Shown here: in pieces, positions 34,071 to 43,458 of the stretch | Layout: every line of letters begins with the position of its first letter | Position numbering within the stretch: position 1 is the stretch's first letter | Source: Novosphingobium jiangmenense | GTDB lineage: Bacteria; Pseudomonadota; Alphaproteobacteria; Sphingomonadales; Sphingomonadaceae | Direction: 5' to 3' | DNA: 64,000 nt | NCBI RefSeq assembly: GCF_015694345.1 | Contig: NZ_JADQDC010000001.1 | Coordinates: forward strand, 248,001-312,000 | Notes under the pieces: model-generated | The model's input: the letters and a program-made list of their open reading frames with translations, nothing else | Database searches by the model: none | What the model was told of the DNA's origin: nothing | Position numbers and translations under genes: made by a program

Positions 34071-34499
34071 ATGGATCAAGATCAATTCCGCCGCGGGCTT
34101 GCACGGCGCAAGGAGGTTCTGGGCGATGCCTACGTCGACAAGGCGCTGGCTGCTGCCGACGATTTCACCCGGCCGATGCAGGAACTCACGACGGGCTGGT
34201 GCTGGGGGGAGGTATGGTCTCGGCCAGGCCTTGCTGCGCGCGACCGCAGCCTGCTCAACCTTGGCATGATCAGTGCGCTCAACCGGCCGAACGAGTTGCG
34301 CCTGCATGTCAAGGCGGCCTTTCGCAACGGTCTGACCTGCGAGGAGATCCGCGAGGCACTGTTGCAGGTGGCTGTCTATTGCGGAGTTCCTGCCGGCATG
34401 GATTCGACGCGGATCGCCGCGGAAGCAATCAGGGAGTTCGCTTTGGAGAACCATGGTGCGCGTGCAGGGGCTGAAGACGATGGAGCGGGTTCGCGATAG
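34071..34499 (+). CDS. carboxymuconolactone decarboxylase family protein (PcaC-like)
   Basis: All-helical protein of 142 aa of the CMD/AhpD superfamily, PcaC branch. It starts with the typical R-R-G-L-A-R-R-K-E-V-L-G-D-A-Y-V segment. It has W-C-W-G-E-V-W-S, R-D-R-S-L-L-N-L-G-M-I-S-A-L-N and V-Y-C-G-V-P-A-G-M-D, the region aligned with the PcaC active-site His/Cys. The ribosome binding site GGAAGGAGG is excellent. It stands alone, with no other beta-ketoadipate genes near. It may decarboxylate gamma-carboxymuconolactone or a related product. Confidence 0.8.
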   Translation: MDQDQFRRGLARRKEVLGDAYVDKALAAADDFTRPMQELTTGWCWGEVWSRPGLAARDRSLLNLGMISALNRPNELRLHVKAAFRNGLTCEEIREALLQVAVYCGVPAGMDSTRIAAEAIREFALENHGARAGAEDDGAGSR

Positions 34500-34560
34500 C
34501 AGGGCTTCAAATGCTTTCATCCACGGCGCGAGCTGCGCCTTCGCGTTGCAAAGGCTAGTC

Positions 34561-34592
34561 TGTGACACTTTACCCTCGGGCAGAGTGTCACA
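34561..34592. promoter_or_regulatory. 9-bp perfect inverted repeat before an unknown gene
   Basis: TGTGACACT (34561-34569) and AGTGTCACA (34584-34592) with a 14-base spacer, ending 8 bp before the ATG at 34601. Centre-to-centre distance is 23 bp, near two helical turns, as for a dimeric repressor. As RNA the arms would form a hairpin directly upstream of the GGGG ribosome binding site. Either reading implies control of the following gene. Confidence 0.6.
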
Positions 34593-34600
34593 GGGGACAA

Positions 34601-35251
34601 ATGTTGGATTTGGTGAAGGATGCCGAACTTGAGGGATTCACAGGAATCACCTTTTGTGCTTTCTTGAATCCTGTAATGTTCCAGTCAGCCATCCTGCCCG
34701 GCCCTTCTGCACATGGCGCAATGTCGTCCTTGCTCGATTGCCTTTCGCAGGCGAGCTCCAGGCCGCGCTACGCCTTCATGGTGCTCAGCCTCATTGCCGA
34801 GGTGGCCGATGCCGATGGCGAAGCGGGGCCTTTCGTGCAGCGCGGGCGCCAGCAGTTCACCTTGCGCGATTGGCTGTGCGACAGTCTTGCGCCGATGGGC
34901 GGGCGTGACCCGCGCCGCGCCGCGCTTGCCGAACGGGTCCGGTCGGACCTGATCCTTGAAGATCGCATGCCCGCCGATCCCGCAGCTGCCGCTGCGGCGA
35001 TCGAGGAAGAGGTGCGCTGCCGGGTTCGTGCCTCGGGCAAGACCAACCTCAGCCGAGCGGTGTCGGAACTGGTCGGGGCGGGTCTCCTGCGCCGTTACTA
35101 CAAGGGCTATGCGATCGATCACGAGAACCGCGGCGGGCAGCGCCATGCCGTCTATGTACTGCAGGGCAGGGCACGCTGCCTCCTCCCGCAGGCGCGCACG
35201 GTGCCCGCACCACGGCGCAAGCCGCCGGTGCAGGGTGAGCTGCGCTTCTAG
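34601..35251 (+). CDS. unknown protein with winged-helix-like C-terminus
   Basis: I do not recognise this 216-aa protein. It has no signal peptide or membrane helix. The middle is acidic and Ala-rich (about residues 115-150). The following stretch, T-N-L-S-R-A-V-S-E-L-V-G-A-G-L-L-R-R-Y-Y-K-G-Y-A-I-D-H (about residues 150-178), reads like a recognition helix plus wing. The last 25 residues are basic and Pro-rich. I prefer the ATG at 34601 over 34562, because the latter lies within the inverted repeat. A DNA-binding, possibly self-regulating protein is an inference from this layout. Confidence 0.6.
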   Translation: MLDLVKDAELEGFTGITFCAFLNPVMFQSAILPGPSAHGAMSSLLDCLSQASSRPRYAFMVLSLIAEVADADGEAGPFVQRGRQQFTLRDWLCDSLAPMGGRDPRRAALAERVRSDLILEDRMPADPAAAAAAIEEEVRCRVRASGKTNLSRAVSELVGAGLLRRYYKGYAIDHENRGGQRHAVYVLQGRARCLLPQARTVPAPRRKPPVQGELRF

Positions 35252-35308
35252 GGCGCGCTGAACGCCGGGCCGGGGAACCCGCGTCCGGTTCGATCATTCA
35301 GGGTTGCA

Positions 35309-37078
35309 ATGACGCAGCCCCAATGGCTTTCGCTGGCCACCCTCGGCGGGATGATGGCCCTGTTTCTGTGGGGGCGCTTCCGGTATGACGTGACGGCCGT
35401 GATCGCGCTGCTGTTCGCGGTGGCAATCGGCGTGGTTTCGCCCAAGCAGGCGTTCACCGGCTTTTCCGATGACATCGTGGTGATCGTGGGATCGGCGCTG
35501 GTCCTGTCCGCTGCCGTCCAGCGATCCGGCATGATCGAGCGCGCCCTGCAGTCCCTCGCCCAGCGCATCCGGCGGCCGCAGGGCCAGATGCTGGCGCTTT
35601 CGGCGGCTGTCGGGCTGTCATCGGGCTTCATCAAGAACGTCGGCGCTCTGGCCATGCTGATGCCCGGAGCCGTGCAGATGGCGCGGCGCAATAAGGCCTC
35701 GCCCTCGCTCTACCTCATGCCGATGGCCTTTGCCTCGCTGCTCGGGGGCCTGACCACGCTGATCGGCACTTCGCCCAACATCATCGTCTCGCGGGTGCGT
35801 GAGGAGATGACTGGCGAGCCTTTCCGCATGTTCGACTATCTGCCCACAGGCCTCGCCCTGCTGGCCATGGGATTGGCCTTCCTGTCCGTGGGTTGGCGCC
35901 TGCTGCCGACCGACAGGCAGGCCGCACAGGGCATGGACGAGGCGATCAATATCGGCGCCTATGTCATCGAAGCCACGGTTACCGAAGGTTCGCCGATCGC
36001 CGGCCTTACCGTGTCGGAATTCGTCGCCCGGCACGATGACGAGATCGAGGTTGCCGGATTGCTGCGCGGCGACATGCGTGGCGAGGTCGATCCCCATACG
36101 CATATCGGCGAGGGGGACGTGCTGATCCTGAGCGGCGAACCCAACACGCTCGAGCGCGTTGTCGGCGCGGAACGCCTCGCCCTGGCAGGAGGCCACGATC
36201 AGGAGAGCGGCCGACAGCCCGACGGCATCGGCGTTATCGAGGCGGTGGTTCATGCCGACTCTGCCCTGATTGGCAGGACCGCGGGGCGGTTGCAGATGCG
36301 CGAAAGGCTCGGGCTGAACCTGCTCGCCATCTCGCGCGAGGGGGAGACCATCGCCAACAAGCCCGGCAACACCGTGCTGCAGGCCGGCGACGTGATCGTG
36401 CTGCAGGGGCCGCTCCAGACCATGCCCGCCCGTCTTGCCGAAATGGGCGCGTTGCCGCTGGCCGAGCGCAAGATCGGCCTGGGCTCGCGCCGCACGCGCT
36501 GGCTTCCGCTGGCCATTCTGGCCGCGGCCATGGTGGCGGCAGGCAGCGGCTTCATGCCCGCAGCACTCGCCTTCTTCGCCGCCGCGGGGCTGACGGTCAT
36601 CACCGGCGCACTACCGGCGGACGAGGCCTACAAGGCGATCGAATGGCCGATCCTGATCATGCTGGCGGCGCTTATTCCGGTCAGCGAATCCCTGCAGACG
36701 ACGGGCGCCTCGGACGTTATCGCCAAGCTCCTTGCCGATCTGGCCGTCCAGCTGCCGCCCTGGGGAGCCGTGGCGCTGATCCTGATCGCGGCGATGGCCG
36801 TCACCCCGTTCCTCAACAACGCGGCGACGGTTCTGGTCATGGCGCCGATCGCCGGGGTCTTTGCCGAGCAGTTGCACTACCGGCCCGAAGCCTTCCTGAT
36901 CGCAACGGCAGTGGGTGCAGGGTGCGATTTCCTCACCCCGATCGGACACCAGTGCAACACGCTGGTGCTGGGTCCGGGAGGCTACCGGTTCGGCGATTAC
37001 GCGCGGCTTGGCGCACCGCTATCGGTGCTGGTGGTGCTTGTCGGCACTCCGCTGATACTCTGGTTCTGGCCGCTGTGA
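35309..37078 (+). CDS. SLC13/DASS-type permease with TrkA_C domains
   Basis: Membrane transporter of 589 aa. Two hydrophobic halves (about residues 1-205 and 395-589) flank a cytoplasmic insert with two TrkA_C/RCK_C-like domains (about residues 205-385). The pattern matches sodium/sulfate or dicarboxylate symporters; the S-x-N-T/N motifs appear as S-P-N-I-I near residue 157 and F-L-N-N-A-A-T near residue 503. It probably imports sulfate, a dicarboxylate or another anion. It is convergent with an aminotransferase, overlapping it by 60 bp. Confidence 0.85.
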   Translation: MTQPQWLSLATLGGMMALFLWGRFRYDVTAVIALLFAVAIGVVSPKQAFTGFSDDIVVIVGSALVLSAAVQRSGMIERALQSLAQRIRRPQGQMLALSAAVGLSSGFIKNVGALAMLMPGAVQMARRNKASPSLYLMPMAFASLLGGLTTLIGTSPNIIVSRVREEMTGEPFRMFDYLPTGLALLAMGLAFLSVGWRLLPTDRQAAQGMDEAINIGAYVIEATVTEGSPIAGLTVSEFVARHDDEIEVAGLLRGDMRGEVDPHTHIGEGDVLILSGEPNTLERVVGAERLALAGGHDQESGRQPDGIGVIEAVVHADSALIGRTAGRLQMRERLGLNLLAISREGETIANKPGNTVLQAGDVIVLQGPLQTMPARLAEMGALPLAERKIGLGSRRTRWLPLAILAAAMVAAGSGFMPAALAFFAAAGLTVITGALPADEAYKAIEWPILIMLAALIPVSESLQTTGASDVIAKLLADLAVQLPPWGAVALILIAAMAVTPFLNNAATVLVMAPIAGVFAEQLHYRPEAFLIATAVGAGCDFLTPIGHQCNTLVLGPGGYRFGDYARLGAPLSVLVVLVGTPLILWFWPL

Positions 37079-38278
37079 AGGGAACGGGTTCAGGCAGTCT
37101 CTCCCGATGCTATCGCGCCATCGGACAAGGTTTGACACCGCTTCCCGGAGCATCGATTCGCTCTTGCAGTGGCAGAGCCGCACGATGTGCCTCGGCATGT
37201 CGGCGCCTTCCCACAGAGCGGAAAGCGGGATCGAGGCAACGCCCGCCTCGCGAACGGCGCGCTCGCTGAAGGTCCGGTCGTTGAGTGCGATGCCAGATGC
37301 TTCAAGATCAATGCAGGCAAACCACGTGGCGACATTTGGCAGCACTGCAAATCCCGCCTCGGCGAGAGCAGCTAGGAGGACCGAGCGCGATGAGGCCCAT
37401 TGCGCCACGCAATCGGCGGCGATGCGGGCATCGTCGAGCGCCTCGGCGACTGCGCTCTGCAGCATCGGCGGCGTGGTGAAGGTAAGGAATTGATGGGCCC
37501 GGCCGACCACGGCGGCCACTTGCGGATCGGCCACGATCCAGCCAACCTTCCACCCCGTCGCGCCGAAGATCTTGCCCGCCGAACCGATCTTGATCGCACG
37601 CTGTGCCATCCCCGGCTGCGCGAGCAGCGAGGCATGGGGCCTGCCATCGAAGCGCACGTTCTCCCACACCTCGTCGCAGATGGCGAAGAGGTCATGTTCG
37701 ATGCACACGGCCGCGAGCATGGCGAGATCTTCCGGCGAGGCGACCGTGCCGGTGGGGTTGAGCGGATCGTTGAGGATCACGGCGCGCGTTCGTGGCGAAA
37801 TGGCCGCTTCGATCGCAGCCCGGTCAAACGACCACGCGGGTGGCTTGAGGGCGATGAACTTCGGCACGCCGCCAGCCCGCCGCACCAGCGGGGCGTAGGC
37901 GTCATATGCCGGGGCGAACAGCAGTACCTCGTCGCCCGGGGCGGCTACGGCGAGAATCGCGGCGGCAACCGCTTCTGTCGCCCCGGAGGTGACGATCACC
38001 CCGTCGCGCGCCTGTTCCAGCCCCTGCGTGCGCCTGTAGAAATCGGCCACGGCCTGCCGCAGTTCGGGCAGGCCGGCCATGGGCGGGTACTGGTGCGATC
38101 CCTTGGCCGATGACCTACCCAGCGCTTCCAGCAAAGGAGCCGGTGGCGGACCGTCGGGAAACCCTTGCCCGAGATTGAGCGCGCCCAGTTCGCGCGCCAG
38201 TCCCGACATGTGCTCGAAGATCGTGACCGGCATGTCGGCGTAGACCGGGTGCAGGCGCGGCGGGGAAGAGGTGGTCAT
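37019..38278 (-). CDS. class I/II PLP aminotransferase
   Basis: Fold type I aminotransferase of 419 aa (YbdL/kynurenine aminotransferase-like). The PLP Lys lies in I-G-S-A-G-K-I-F-G-A-T-G-W-K-V-G, N-D-P-L-N-P-T-G binds the cofactor ring, and the substrate-carboxylate Arg is in H-I-V-R-L-C. The start at 38278 is chosen because similarity begins there. The last ~30 residues (from R-D-S-I-G-R) look unlike the family and are encoded antisense to the end of the SLC13 gene, so the original stop was probably lost. Aromatic or sulfur amino acids are likely substrates. Confidence 0.85.
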   Translation of the reverse strand: MTTSSPPRLHPVYADMPVTIFEHMSGLARELGALNLGQGFPDGPPPAPLLEALGRSSAKGSHQYPPMAGLPELRQAVADFYRRTQGLEQARDGVIVTSGATEAVAAAILAVAAPGDEVLLFAPAYDAYAPLVRRAGGVPKFIALKPPAWSFDRAAIEAAISPRTRAVILNDPLNPTGTVASPEDLAMLAAVCIEHDLFAICDEVWENVRFDGRPHASLLAQPGMAQRAIKIGSAGKIFGATGWKVGWIVADPQVAAVVGRAHQFLTFTTPPMLQSAVAEALDDARIAADCVAQWASSRSVLLAALAEAGFAVLPNVATWFACIDLEASGIALNDRTFSERAVREAGVASIPLSALWEGADMPRHIVRLCHCKSESMLREAVSNLVRWRDSIGRDCLNPFPSQRPEPEYQRSADKHHQHR

Positions 38279-38345
38279 CGCCCCGGACCCTAGCCAGCAG
38301 TTGCACCACCTTGCAATGGCAACCGCTGTGGCTACGCTGAGAGCC

Positions 38346-39011
38346 ATGGAAAAAGATGTCGACCACGCAGGAACTGCCCCTCTCGTGTTGCATGGCTACT
38401 GGCGTTCCACCGCGTCTTGGCGGGTGCGGATCGCTCTTGGCCTGAAGGGCCTTGGCTGGGAGACACGGCCACACGATCTGCGCAGCGGGGAACAACGCCA
38501 TGCCGATTACGTCTCGCTCAACCCGCAAGGCTATGTGCCTGCGCTCGAAGTTGCCGGAGCAGTGCTGACGCAGAGCATGGCGATCATCGAATATCTTGAC
38601 GAGGTCTATCCCGAACCCGCTCTCCTGCCGCAAGACGCTGTCAGCAGGGCGCAGGTCCGCGCCTTCGCGCAGGTGGTCGCCTGCGATATTCACCCGATCC
38701 AGAACCTCAAGGTCCTCAAGATGCTCAAGGCGCGCGGCTTTGACCAGCAGGCGACCGACGCCTGGGCCGCGGAAGTGATCGAGACCGGGCTTGCGGCCTG
38801 TGCGGAGCTGGTCCGCGACTGTGACGGGCCATACTGCTTCGGTGACCGGGTTACCCTGGCCGACGTGCTGCTGGTGCCGCAGTTGGGCAATGCCCGACGC
38901 TTTGGCGCGCGCTTCGATTTCGGCCGGATTCCGGCGATCGAGCAAGCCTGCAATGCCTTGCCGGCATTCGCTGCGGCCCGGCCCGAGATGCAGGCGGATG
39001 CCGATGGCTGA
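38346..39011 (+). CDS. maiA: maleylacetoacetate isomerase (zeta-class GST)
   Basis: Glutathione-dependent isomerase of 221 aa. The zeta-class active-site motif appears as W-R-S-T-A-S-W-R-V-R-I-A-L (residues 17-29; the canonical form is S-S-C-S). Then come N-P-Q-G-Y-V-P-A-L and Q-S-M-A-I-I-E-Y-L-D, the glutathione-binding residues. It converts maleylacetoacetate or maleylpyruvate to the fumaryl form in homogentisate or gentisate breakdown. No homogentisate dioxygenase lies nearby; an FAH-family protein lies at 42526. It is divergent from the aminotransferase, 67 bp apart. Confidence 0.85.
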   Translation: MEKDVDHAGTAPLVLHGYWRSTASWRVRIALGLKGLGWETRPHDLRSGEQRHADYVSLNPQGYVPALEVAGAVLTQSMAIIEYLDEVYPEPALLPQDAVSRAQVRAFAQVVACDIHPIQNLKVLKMLKARGFDQQATDAWAAEVIETGLAACAELVRDCDGPYCFGDRVTLADVLLVPQLGNARRFGARFDFGRIPAIEQACNALPAFAAARPEMQADADG

Positions 39012-39085
39012 GGGATGCGGCAAATTGGGCGGTTGAACTGAACTGATTTCATGTGCAATCACCCGCCGCAAAGGAGAGCTTCAAG

Positions 39086-40270
39086 ATGGCAGGCATGGTT
39101 CCGTTCAGTTGGGAAGACGCACTCGGGCTGGAAGGCCTGCTGAGCGATGACGAGCGGATGATCCGTGATGCCGCCCGCGCCTTTGCGCAGGACCGCCTGG
39201 CGCCGCGCGTGATCGACGCCTTTGCCAACGAGCATACCGATCCCGATATCTTCCGCGAAATGGGCGAGCAGGGCCTGCTCGGCGTGACGCTGCCCGAGGA
39301 CTATGGCTGTGCGGGCGCGGGTTATGTGTCCTATGGCCTCGTCGCGCGCGAGGTGGAGCGTGTCGATTCGGGCTACCGCTCGATGATGAGCGTGCAGTCG
39401 AGCCTCGTGATGTTCCCGATCTACGAGTATGGTTCCGAGGAACAGCGCCGCAAGTACCTGCCCAAGCTCGCCACCGGTGAATGGATCGGCTGCTTCGGCC
39501 TGACCGAGCCCGATGCCGGGTCCGACCCCGGCGGGATGCGCACCGTCGCGAAGAAGGTTGACGGCGGATACGTCATCAACGGCGCCAAGACCTGGATTTC
39601 CAACGCGCCGATCGCCGATGTCTTCGTGGTCTGGGCAAAGAGCGAGGCTCATGGTGGCGGCATTCGCGGCTTCGTGCTGGAAAAGGGCATGAAGGGCCTG
39701 TCGGCGCCCAAGATCGAGAACAAGGTCTCGCTGCGTGCCTCGATCACCGGCATGATCGTGATGGACGATGTGTTCGTGCCCGAAGACGCGCTTCTGCCCA
39801 ACGTGCAGGGCCTCAAAGGGCCGTTCGGCTGCCTCAACCGCGCCCGTTATGGCATTTCGTGGGGTGCGCTGGGCGCGGCGGAGTTCTGCTATCACGCCGC
39901 GCGCCAGTACGGCCTTGATCGCCACCAGTTTGGCCGCCCGCTGGCGGGAACGCAGCTCTACCAGAAGAAGCTGGCCGACATGCTGACCGAGATCACGCTG
40001 GGCCTCCATGCCTCGCTGCAGGTCGGCCGCCTGATGGACGCGGGGAAGTTCGCGCCCGAGATGATCTCGATCGTCAAGCGCAACAACGTCGGCAAGGCGC
40101 TCGATATCGCGCGGATGGCCCGGGACATGCACGGCGGCAACGGCATTTCCGGCGAATACCAGGTGATCCGCCATATGGTGAATCTGGAAACGGTGAACAC
40201 CTACGAAGGCACGCACGATGTTCACGCGCTGATCCTCGGTCGGGCGATTACCGGCATCGCGGCGTTCTGA
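39086..40270 (+). CDS. gcdH: glutaryl-CoA dehydrogenase
   Basis: FAD acyl-CoA dehydrogenase of 394 aa. It oxidises and decarboxylates glutaryl-CoA to crotonyl-CoA in lysine, tryptophan and anaerobic-type aromatic breakdown. The catalytic Glu is E374 in [22 protein letters not shown] binds FAD and substrate, and the Arg in [14 protein letters not shown] is the GCDH-type carboxylate contact. The ribosome binding site AAGGAGA precedes the ATG at 39086. It is monocistronic in appearance. Confidence 0.9.
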   Translation: MAGMVPFSWEDALGLEGLLSDDERMIRDAARAFAQDRLAPRVIDAFANEHTDPDIFREMGEQGLLGVTLPEDYGCAGAGYVSYGLVAREVERVDSGYRSMMSVQSSLVMFPIYEYGSEEQRRKYLPKLATGEWIGCFGLTEPDAGSDPGGMRTVAKKVDGGYVINGAKTWISNAPIADVFVVWAKSEAHGGGIRGFVLEKGMKGLSAPKIENKVSLRASITGMIVMDDVFVPEDALLPNVQGLKGPFGCLNRARYGISWGALGAAEFCYHAARQYGLDRHQFGRPLAGTQLYQKKLADMLTEITLGLHASLQVGRLMDAGKFAPEMISIVKRNNVGKALDIARMARDMHGGNGISGEYQVIRHMVNLETVNTYEGTHDVHALILGRAITGIAAF

Positions 40271-40308
40271 CGGTAGCGATCCTGGCGCGTCTGGACTAAG
40301 GGCGCGCC

Positions 40309-41241
40309 ATGGACTCGCCCATTACCGTCGCTGCGCTCTATCGCTTCACCCCCGTTGCCGATCCGGCCGCGCTGCGCGATGCGCTTGAAAGCCAGTGCAA
40401 GGCACAAGGCATCAAGGGCACGTTGCTCGTAGCAGGTGAGGGAATCAACGGAACCATCGCGGGCAGCGCCGAAGGCATCGCGCACGTCGTCGATTTCATC
40501 CGCGCCCAGCCCGATTGCGCGGAAGCCGAGGTCAAGTACTCGCACGCGGCGGAAATGCCGTTTTACCGCATGAAAGTGCGGATCAAGCGCGAGATCGTGA
40601 CGATGGGGGTCGAGGGGATCGATCCGCGCGCCAGCGTCGGAACCTACGTCGCGCCGCAGGACTGGAACGCACTGATTGCCGATCCCGACACCATCGTCAT
40701 CGACACCCGCAATGATTACGAAGTGGCCGCCGGCACCTTCGAACGCGCGATCGACCCCAAGACCGCGACCTTCCGTGACTTTCCCGACTGGTTCCGGCGT
40801 GAGCGTGAGCGCCTGCTGGGCGAGGGGAGGGCGCCCAAGGTTGCCATGTTCTGCACCGGCGGCATCCGCTGCGAAAAGTCGACCGCCTTCCTCAAGGCCG
40901 AGGGCGTCGAGGACGTCTACCATCTCCAGGGCGGCATCCTGAAGTATCTCGAGGAAGTGCCAGAGGAGGAGAGCCTGTGGCACGGTGAGTGCTTCGTGTT
41001 CGACGAGCGCGTGACGGTGGGCCATGGCCTCGCGCTCGGCACCCATGTGCTGTGCCGCGCCTGCCGCCGCCCGATCAACGACGAGGGCCGCGCCTCGCCG
41101 CTGTACGAGGAGGGCGTGTCCTGCGCGGATTGCTACCACGAACGCACCGACGAACAGCGAGCCTCCGCGCGCGAGCGTGACCGTCAGGAAAAGCTCGCCC
41201 GCGCGCGCGGCACGAGCCACATCGGCGCTACAAGGCCCTGA
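40309..41241 (+). CDS. trhO: tRNA uridine(34) hydroxylase TrhO (rhodanese family)
   Basis: Rhodanese-type protein of 310 aa (YceA/TrhO), which makes 5-hydroxyuridine at the wobble base of tRNA. An N-terminal acylphosphatase-like domain (residues 1-95) is followed by a rhodanese domain with the active-site Cys in [12 protein letters not shown]. The tail has paired Cys residues (C-R-A-C-R-R and C-A-D-C) that could bind zinc. It is a housekeeping gene among catabolic ones and overlaps the convergent esterase by 14 bp. Confidence 0.9.
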   Translation: MDSPITVAALYRFTPVADPAALRDALESQCKAQGIKGTLLVAGEGINGTIAGSAEGIAHVVDFIRAQPDCAEAEVKYSHAAEMPFYRMKVRIKREIVTMGVEGIDPRASVGTYVAPQDWNALIADPDTIVIDTRNDYEVAAGTFERAIDPKTATFRDFPDWFRRERERLLGEGRAPKVAMFCTGGIRCEKSTAFLKAEGVEDVYHLQGGILKYLEEVPEEESLWHGECFVFDERVTVGHGLALGTHVLCRACRRPINDEGRASPLYEEGVSCADCYHERTDEQRASARERDRQEKLARARGTSHIGATRP

Positions 41242-42067
41242 TAAAGCTGATGATTTCGTCGGTCAGGCGGCGGTCCGCCGTGCCGATATGCATAGCCATC
41301 GAATAATGGTTGTGGCCTGACAGGGTAACGGCGCGGGGCATGGTGCCGTGGCGCTGCAACCTCTCGTGCATCAGGCCGAGGAACTCGGCCTGGAAGCGCG
41401 GCGGATCGAACTGGGCGCAGGCCAGGAGAAGCGGGATGGTAGTTGCCGCCACCGCCTCGCGCGGCATCCGGTCGGCGTAGTCGTCGTTCGAACCGCAATA
41501 CGGCTCGTCCTTCACATTGAGCGGGGTGTAGCCGTAGAGCCCTGAGAGGAGCACGGCTCCAGCGATCGGCAGGTCAGGCTTCAACTTCAGCGCCGTGGCG
41601 ATGTGCACCGCGCCTGCCGAAGTCCCGATCACGAAGATCCGAGCCGGGTCCCCGCCATGGTCGGCGACATGCGCCTGCAGCCACGCGACCGCTGCCACCA
41701 CGTCCTCGCCACCCTCGGGCCAGCGCGCCTCGGGCAGGAGGCGGTAATTCATCACCGCGCCAAGGAATCCGGCCTCGGCCATGGTGCGGGCAAATGCGGC
41801 GTTCTGCCAGGAACCGTTGTCGCCCTTGTCGCCAAGGCGGAAGCCGCCGCCGTGGACGAACAGCACTACCGGGAGGTTGCGCTCCTCGCCAGTGCGATAG
41901 AGGTCGAGCCGGTGGCGTTCGTGCGGGCCATAGGCACAATCGGCAATCAGCACCGGCACGCGGGCGGCAAGCGCACGCTGCTCGGCATCGAACAGGGCGC
42001 GGACCTGCTCGAGCACTTGTGGGCCGAGCGCGGTACCCATCGAGGCAATGGCGGGAAGATGGTGCAT
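41228..42067 (-). CDS. alpha/beta hydrolase, HSL-type esterase/arylformamidase-like
   Basis: Esterase of 279 aa. The oxyanion motif is H-G-G-G-F near residue 73 and the nucleophile elbow G-T-S-A-G near residue 145; the late S-G-H-N-H-Y supplies the His. The fold and H-G-G-G pattern also match kynurenine formamidases and carbamate-type hydrolases. The start at 42067 leaves one base after the stop of the upstream membrane protein, so the two are coupled. It appears to be the last gene of the minus-strand run beginning at 47513. Confidence 0.8.
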   Translation of the reverse strand: MHHLPAIASMGTALGPQVLEQVRALFDAEQRALAARVPVLIADCAYGPHERHRLDLYRTGEERNLPVVLFVHGGGFRLGDKGDNGSWQNAAFARTMAEAGFLGAVMNYRLLPEARWPEGGEDVVAAVAWLQAHVADHGGDPARIFVIGTSAGAVHIATALKLKPDLPIAGAVLLSGLYGYTPLNVKDEPYCGSNDDYADRMPREAVAATTIPLLLACAQFDPPRFQAEFLGLMHERLQRHGTMPRAVTLSGHNHYSMAMHIGTADRRLTDEIISFIRAL

Positions 42068-42068
42068 C

Positions 42069-42518
42069 TCAGGCGGTCTCCACGCGATAGAGTCGGCGCA
42101 GCGATCGGTCGGTGACAAGGCTCCCAAGCAGACCGCCGAACACGACCTTCATCGCAAAGGCACTAGTCCAGCCCATGCCGTCGCCGGGCCCGTAGAAGCA
42201 GGCAAGCATCAGCAACGCGGAGACCGCAAGGCCGCCCGCGATGGAAATGACTGCCTGACCAAGGATCTGCCGGGTCGTTGGTACGCTCCGCCCGGAGCCG
42301 CCCAGCGACCTCCGCACCAGTAAGGCAGGCACCAGCGTCGCCATCAGGGCAATCACGCCACCCTGCGGTAGGAAGTCCCGGGCGAGATTGTCGGGGGCGG
42401 CGAAGGCAAGGGGGCGGACCTCGGTCCCGAACACGCCGAGGAAGAAGGCTGCACTCAGCACGGCATTGATGCCCATGCTGGCCAGCCTCTCGCGCCGGAT
42501 CAGGCGTTCGAGGTCCAT
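42069..42518 (-). CDS. small four-helix membrane protein, unknown
   Basis: Protein of 149 aa with four hydrophobic segments after a basic, amphipathic N-terminus (M-D-L-E-R-L-I-R-R-E-R-L). I recognise no family. It lies 7 bp behind the FAH-type hydrolase and 1 bp before the esterase, so it is probably co-transcribed with the ring-cleavage genes. A transport helper or membrane anchor is possible, but nothing shows this. Confidence 0.65.
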   Translation of the reverse strand: MDLERLIRRERLASMGINAVLSAAFFLGVFGTEVRPLAFAAPDNLARDFLPQGGVIALMATLVPALLVRRSLGGSGRSVPTTRQILGQAVISIAGGLAVSALLMLACFYGPGDGMGWTSAFAMKVVFGGLLGSLVTDRSLRRLYRVETA

Positions 42519-42525
42519 GCTGCCC

Positions 42526-43458
42526 TCAGGCCTCGTCGATGACGGGATTGGTGAGGGTGCCGACCTTGCCGATCGAGATCTCGGCCACGTCTCCGGCCTT
42601 CATGTAGAGCGGCGGATTGCGCTTGTCGCCGACGCCGCCCGGCGTGCCGGTGGCAATGACATCGCCGGGTTCGAGCGTGGTGAAGGTCGAGCAGTATTCG
42701 ATCACGAAGGCCACGTCCCAGATCATGTCGGAGACGGGCTGGTCCTGCACGAGCTGGCCGTTGATGCGGGTCTGCACGCGCTGTTCGGCGATGTCGGGCA
42801 ATTCGTCAGGCGTCACGAGGGCAGGGCCGAAGCCGCCAGTGCCGGGGAAGTTCTTGCCCGGCGTGAACTGGATGTTGTGGCGCTGCCAGTCGCGCACCGA
42901 ACCGTCGTTGAACACCGAGTACCCGGCGACGTGCTCCAGCGCCTTCTCGCGCGGTATGCGACGACCGCCCTTGCCGATCACGACGGCGAGTTCGCCTTCG
43001 TAGTCGAAGCGGGTGGTCTCGGGCGGGCGCACCAGCGGCTCGCCATCGGCGATCAGGCTGTCGGCCCAGCGGGTGAAGATCGCCGGATATTCCTTCTGGT
43101 CACGCCCGGTCTCGGCGACATGGGTGGCGTAGTTGAGGCCGACGCAGAGGATCTTGTTCGGATTTGGGATCAGCGGCAACAGGCGGACCTCGGTGCAGCC
43201 ATAGGTCGCGGTCGTGGCCAGCGCGGAAAGATCACCGGCGACGGCGTCCTTCAACCACGCCGCAGCGCCTTGCGCTCCGAGGTCATGCACGGTCTCGCCG
43301 TCGAGGCGACCGAAGCTTGGAGTGCCGTCGGGACGGCGGAAGCTGATGTAACGGGCCATGGTCTTGTCTCCCCTGAGGACGCCTTGTGCCTGCACCGCCG
43401 ATCCTGCCAGCGCAAGGGCGGCCGCGCCGCCGACGAAACCTCGTCTGTCGATGTTCAA
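42526..43458 (-). CDS. fumarylacetoacetate hydrolase family protein with possible Tat leader
   Basis: FAH-family hydrolase or isomerase acting on oxo-acids from ring cleavage. Metal ligands are expected in the F-D-Y-E-G-E-L-A-V-V-I-G stretch (E-x-E) and a later Asp; C-V-G-L-N-Y-A-T-H precedes. Two starts are possible. ATG at 43359 gives 277 aa, the normal cytoplasmic form (MARYISF). TTG at 43458 overlaps the dioxygenase stop as TTGA and adds N-I-D-R-R-G-F-V-G-G-A-A-A-L-A-L-A-G-S, a twin-arginine-like signal. I give the longer span because of the 4-bp overlap, which is the rule in this operon. Whether the leader is used is open. Confidence 0.75.
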   Translation of the reverse strand: MNIDRRGFVGGAAALALAGSAVQAQGVLRGDKTMARYISFRRPDGTPSFGRLDGETVHDLGAQGAAAWLKDAVAGDLSALATTATYGCTEVRLLPLIPNPNKILCVGLNYATHVAETGRDQKEYPAIFTRWADSLIADGEPLVRPPETTRFDYEGELAVVIGKGGRRIPREKALEHVAGYSVFNDGSVRDWQRHNIQFTPGKNFPGTGGFGPALVTPDELPDIAEQRVQTRINGQLVQDQPVSDMIWDVAFVIEYCSTFTTLEPGDVIATGTPGGVGDKRNPPLYMKAGDVAEISIGKVGTLTNPVIDEA

